This document shows, piece after piece, positions 63,330 through 64,000 of a stretch of DNA of 64,000 nt; within the stretch, counting starts at the first letter, position 1; each line of letters starts with the position of its first letter. The notes below the pieces were generated by a model. That model made no database searches. It was not told where the DNA came from and worked only from the letters and a program-made list of their open reading frames with translations. The DNA is from Cynocephalus volans (taxonomy: Eukaryota > Chordata > Mammalia > Dermoptera > Cynocephalidae): NCBI RefSeq assembly GCF_027409185.1, contig NC_084463.1:164099869-164163868 (forward strand), in the 5' to 3' direction. The translations under genes and the position numbers were made by a program.

Positions 63330-64000
63330 TTTGTTTTGTAACGAATAGACAATTTTTTGAGCAGTTCTGGGTTTACGGGAAAACCGAGCAGAAAGTACAG
63401 AGAATTCCCACGTCCTCCCTCCCGCATGCCCCCTCCGGTTTCCCCTGTCGGTAACATCTTGCATCCACGCAGTGCATTTGCTCCAATTGATGAACCAGTA
63501 GTGACACATTATCGTTAAGTAAAGTCCACAGTTTAATGTCAGGGTTCTCTCTTGGTGTTGGACATTCTGTGGATTTTGACAACAGTATAATGACATGCAT
63601 CTACTGTTACAGGATCATACAGAAGAGTTTCACCGCCCTAAAAATCCTCTGTGCTCTGTCTAGTCACCTCTCCCTCCCCCGAACTTCTGACAACCACTGA
63701 TCTCCTTACTGTCTCCACGGTTTTGCCTTTTCCAGAATGTCACAGAGTTGGAATCACAGTCTGTGGCCCTTTCAGACTGGCGTCTTTCACTTAGCGATTC
63801 GCATTTACGGTTCTGCCATGTCTTTTCCTGGCTCGATAACTCACTGCTTTTTATCACTAAATAGTACTGCATTGTCTGGATGTACCAGTCTGTTCATCCA
63901 TTCACCTGCTAAAGGACATCTTGGTTGCTTCCAAGTTTTGGCGAATGTGAATAAAGCGGCTATAAACATCTGTGTGCAGGTTTTCGGGTGGACACAAGAT
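63330..64000 (-). mobile_element. L1M LINE 3' end, minus strand, cut by window edge
   Basis: 'gagcagttctgggtttacgg', 'caattgatgaaccagtagtg', 'ccctaaaaatcctctgtgct', 'gttttgccttttccagaatg' and 'tccattcacctgctaaagga' are reversed 3' UTR and ORF2-end blocks of the subfamily found at 22460. It continues beyond the right edge. Confidence 0.88.

Overview
This window is nuclear DNA from a placental mammal, read as an intergenic or deep-intronic stretch. I found no protein-coding gene, no recognisable exon, no intact tRNA or rRNA gene, and no sign of bacterial, viral or plasmid organisation. The many open frames are short, unrelated to known families, stacked in several frames over GC-rich or low-complexity DNA, and usually lie across repeats. 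What can be supported is a dense layer of transposon fossils, simple repeats, two near-perfect hairpins, a few CpG-rich patches, and some non-repeat stretches that could be regulatory.

Lineage: MIR, L2, L1M/L1MA, MLT1/MST (MaLR) and MER5A copies show a placental mammal. No Alu, B1/B2, BovB, Bov-tA, CanSINE or horse ERE was seen. Four short interspersed elements have a tRNA-Ile-like head: GGCCGGTTAGCTCAG-type A box, GTGGTGCTGA-type anticodon arm and GGTTCGATCC-type B box. That pattern fits the CYN family of colugos (Dermoptera) best. tRNA-derived SINEs of yinpterochiropteran bats are the main alternative. The species call is inference.

Layout. 1-4 kb: MIR, L2 tag, purine-rich DNA, an old LINE tail and a minus-strand MER5A. 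4-7.5 kb: a pile of minus-strand L1 carrying a deleted SINE, a 5S rRNA retrocopy with a perfect 15-bp target duplication, and one of two copies of a palindromic element. 7.5-12.5 kb: mostly unique, including a CpG-retaining patch at 9.0-9.4 kb and a 108-bp polypyrimidine tract at 10.9 kb. 12.5-23.3 kb: L2, MIR, LTR and L1 fragments mixed with unique DNA, and an alternating purine-pyrimidine tract at 19.1 kb. 23.3-29.1 kb: a GC-rich repeat-poor island with a perfect 20-bp hairpin at 27.25 kb and a small CpG cluster at 28.7 kb. 29.1-32.7 kb: MLT-type LTRs, a MER20-like element, an L1 tail, a SINE and a MIR. 32.7-40.1 kb: a block of two plus-strand L1 relics with decayed ORF2, split by a 235-bp retroinsert, a solo class I LTR and an MLT1 LTR. 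40-54 kb: L2, MIR, MaLR LTRs and L1 copies in both directions, ending in a second hairpin between two oppositely oriented L1 tails. 54-64 kb: MER5A, MLT1, MER20-like, L1, a 293-bp pyrimidine-rich tract, and a minus-strand L1 that runs off the right edge.

Nothing here works together as a pathway. The useful biology is the insertion history (what is nested in what, with target duplications), the two hairpins, and a handful of candidate regulatory segments that need cross-species alignment.
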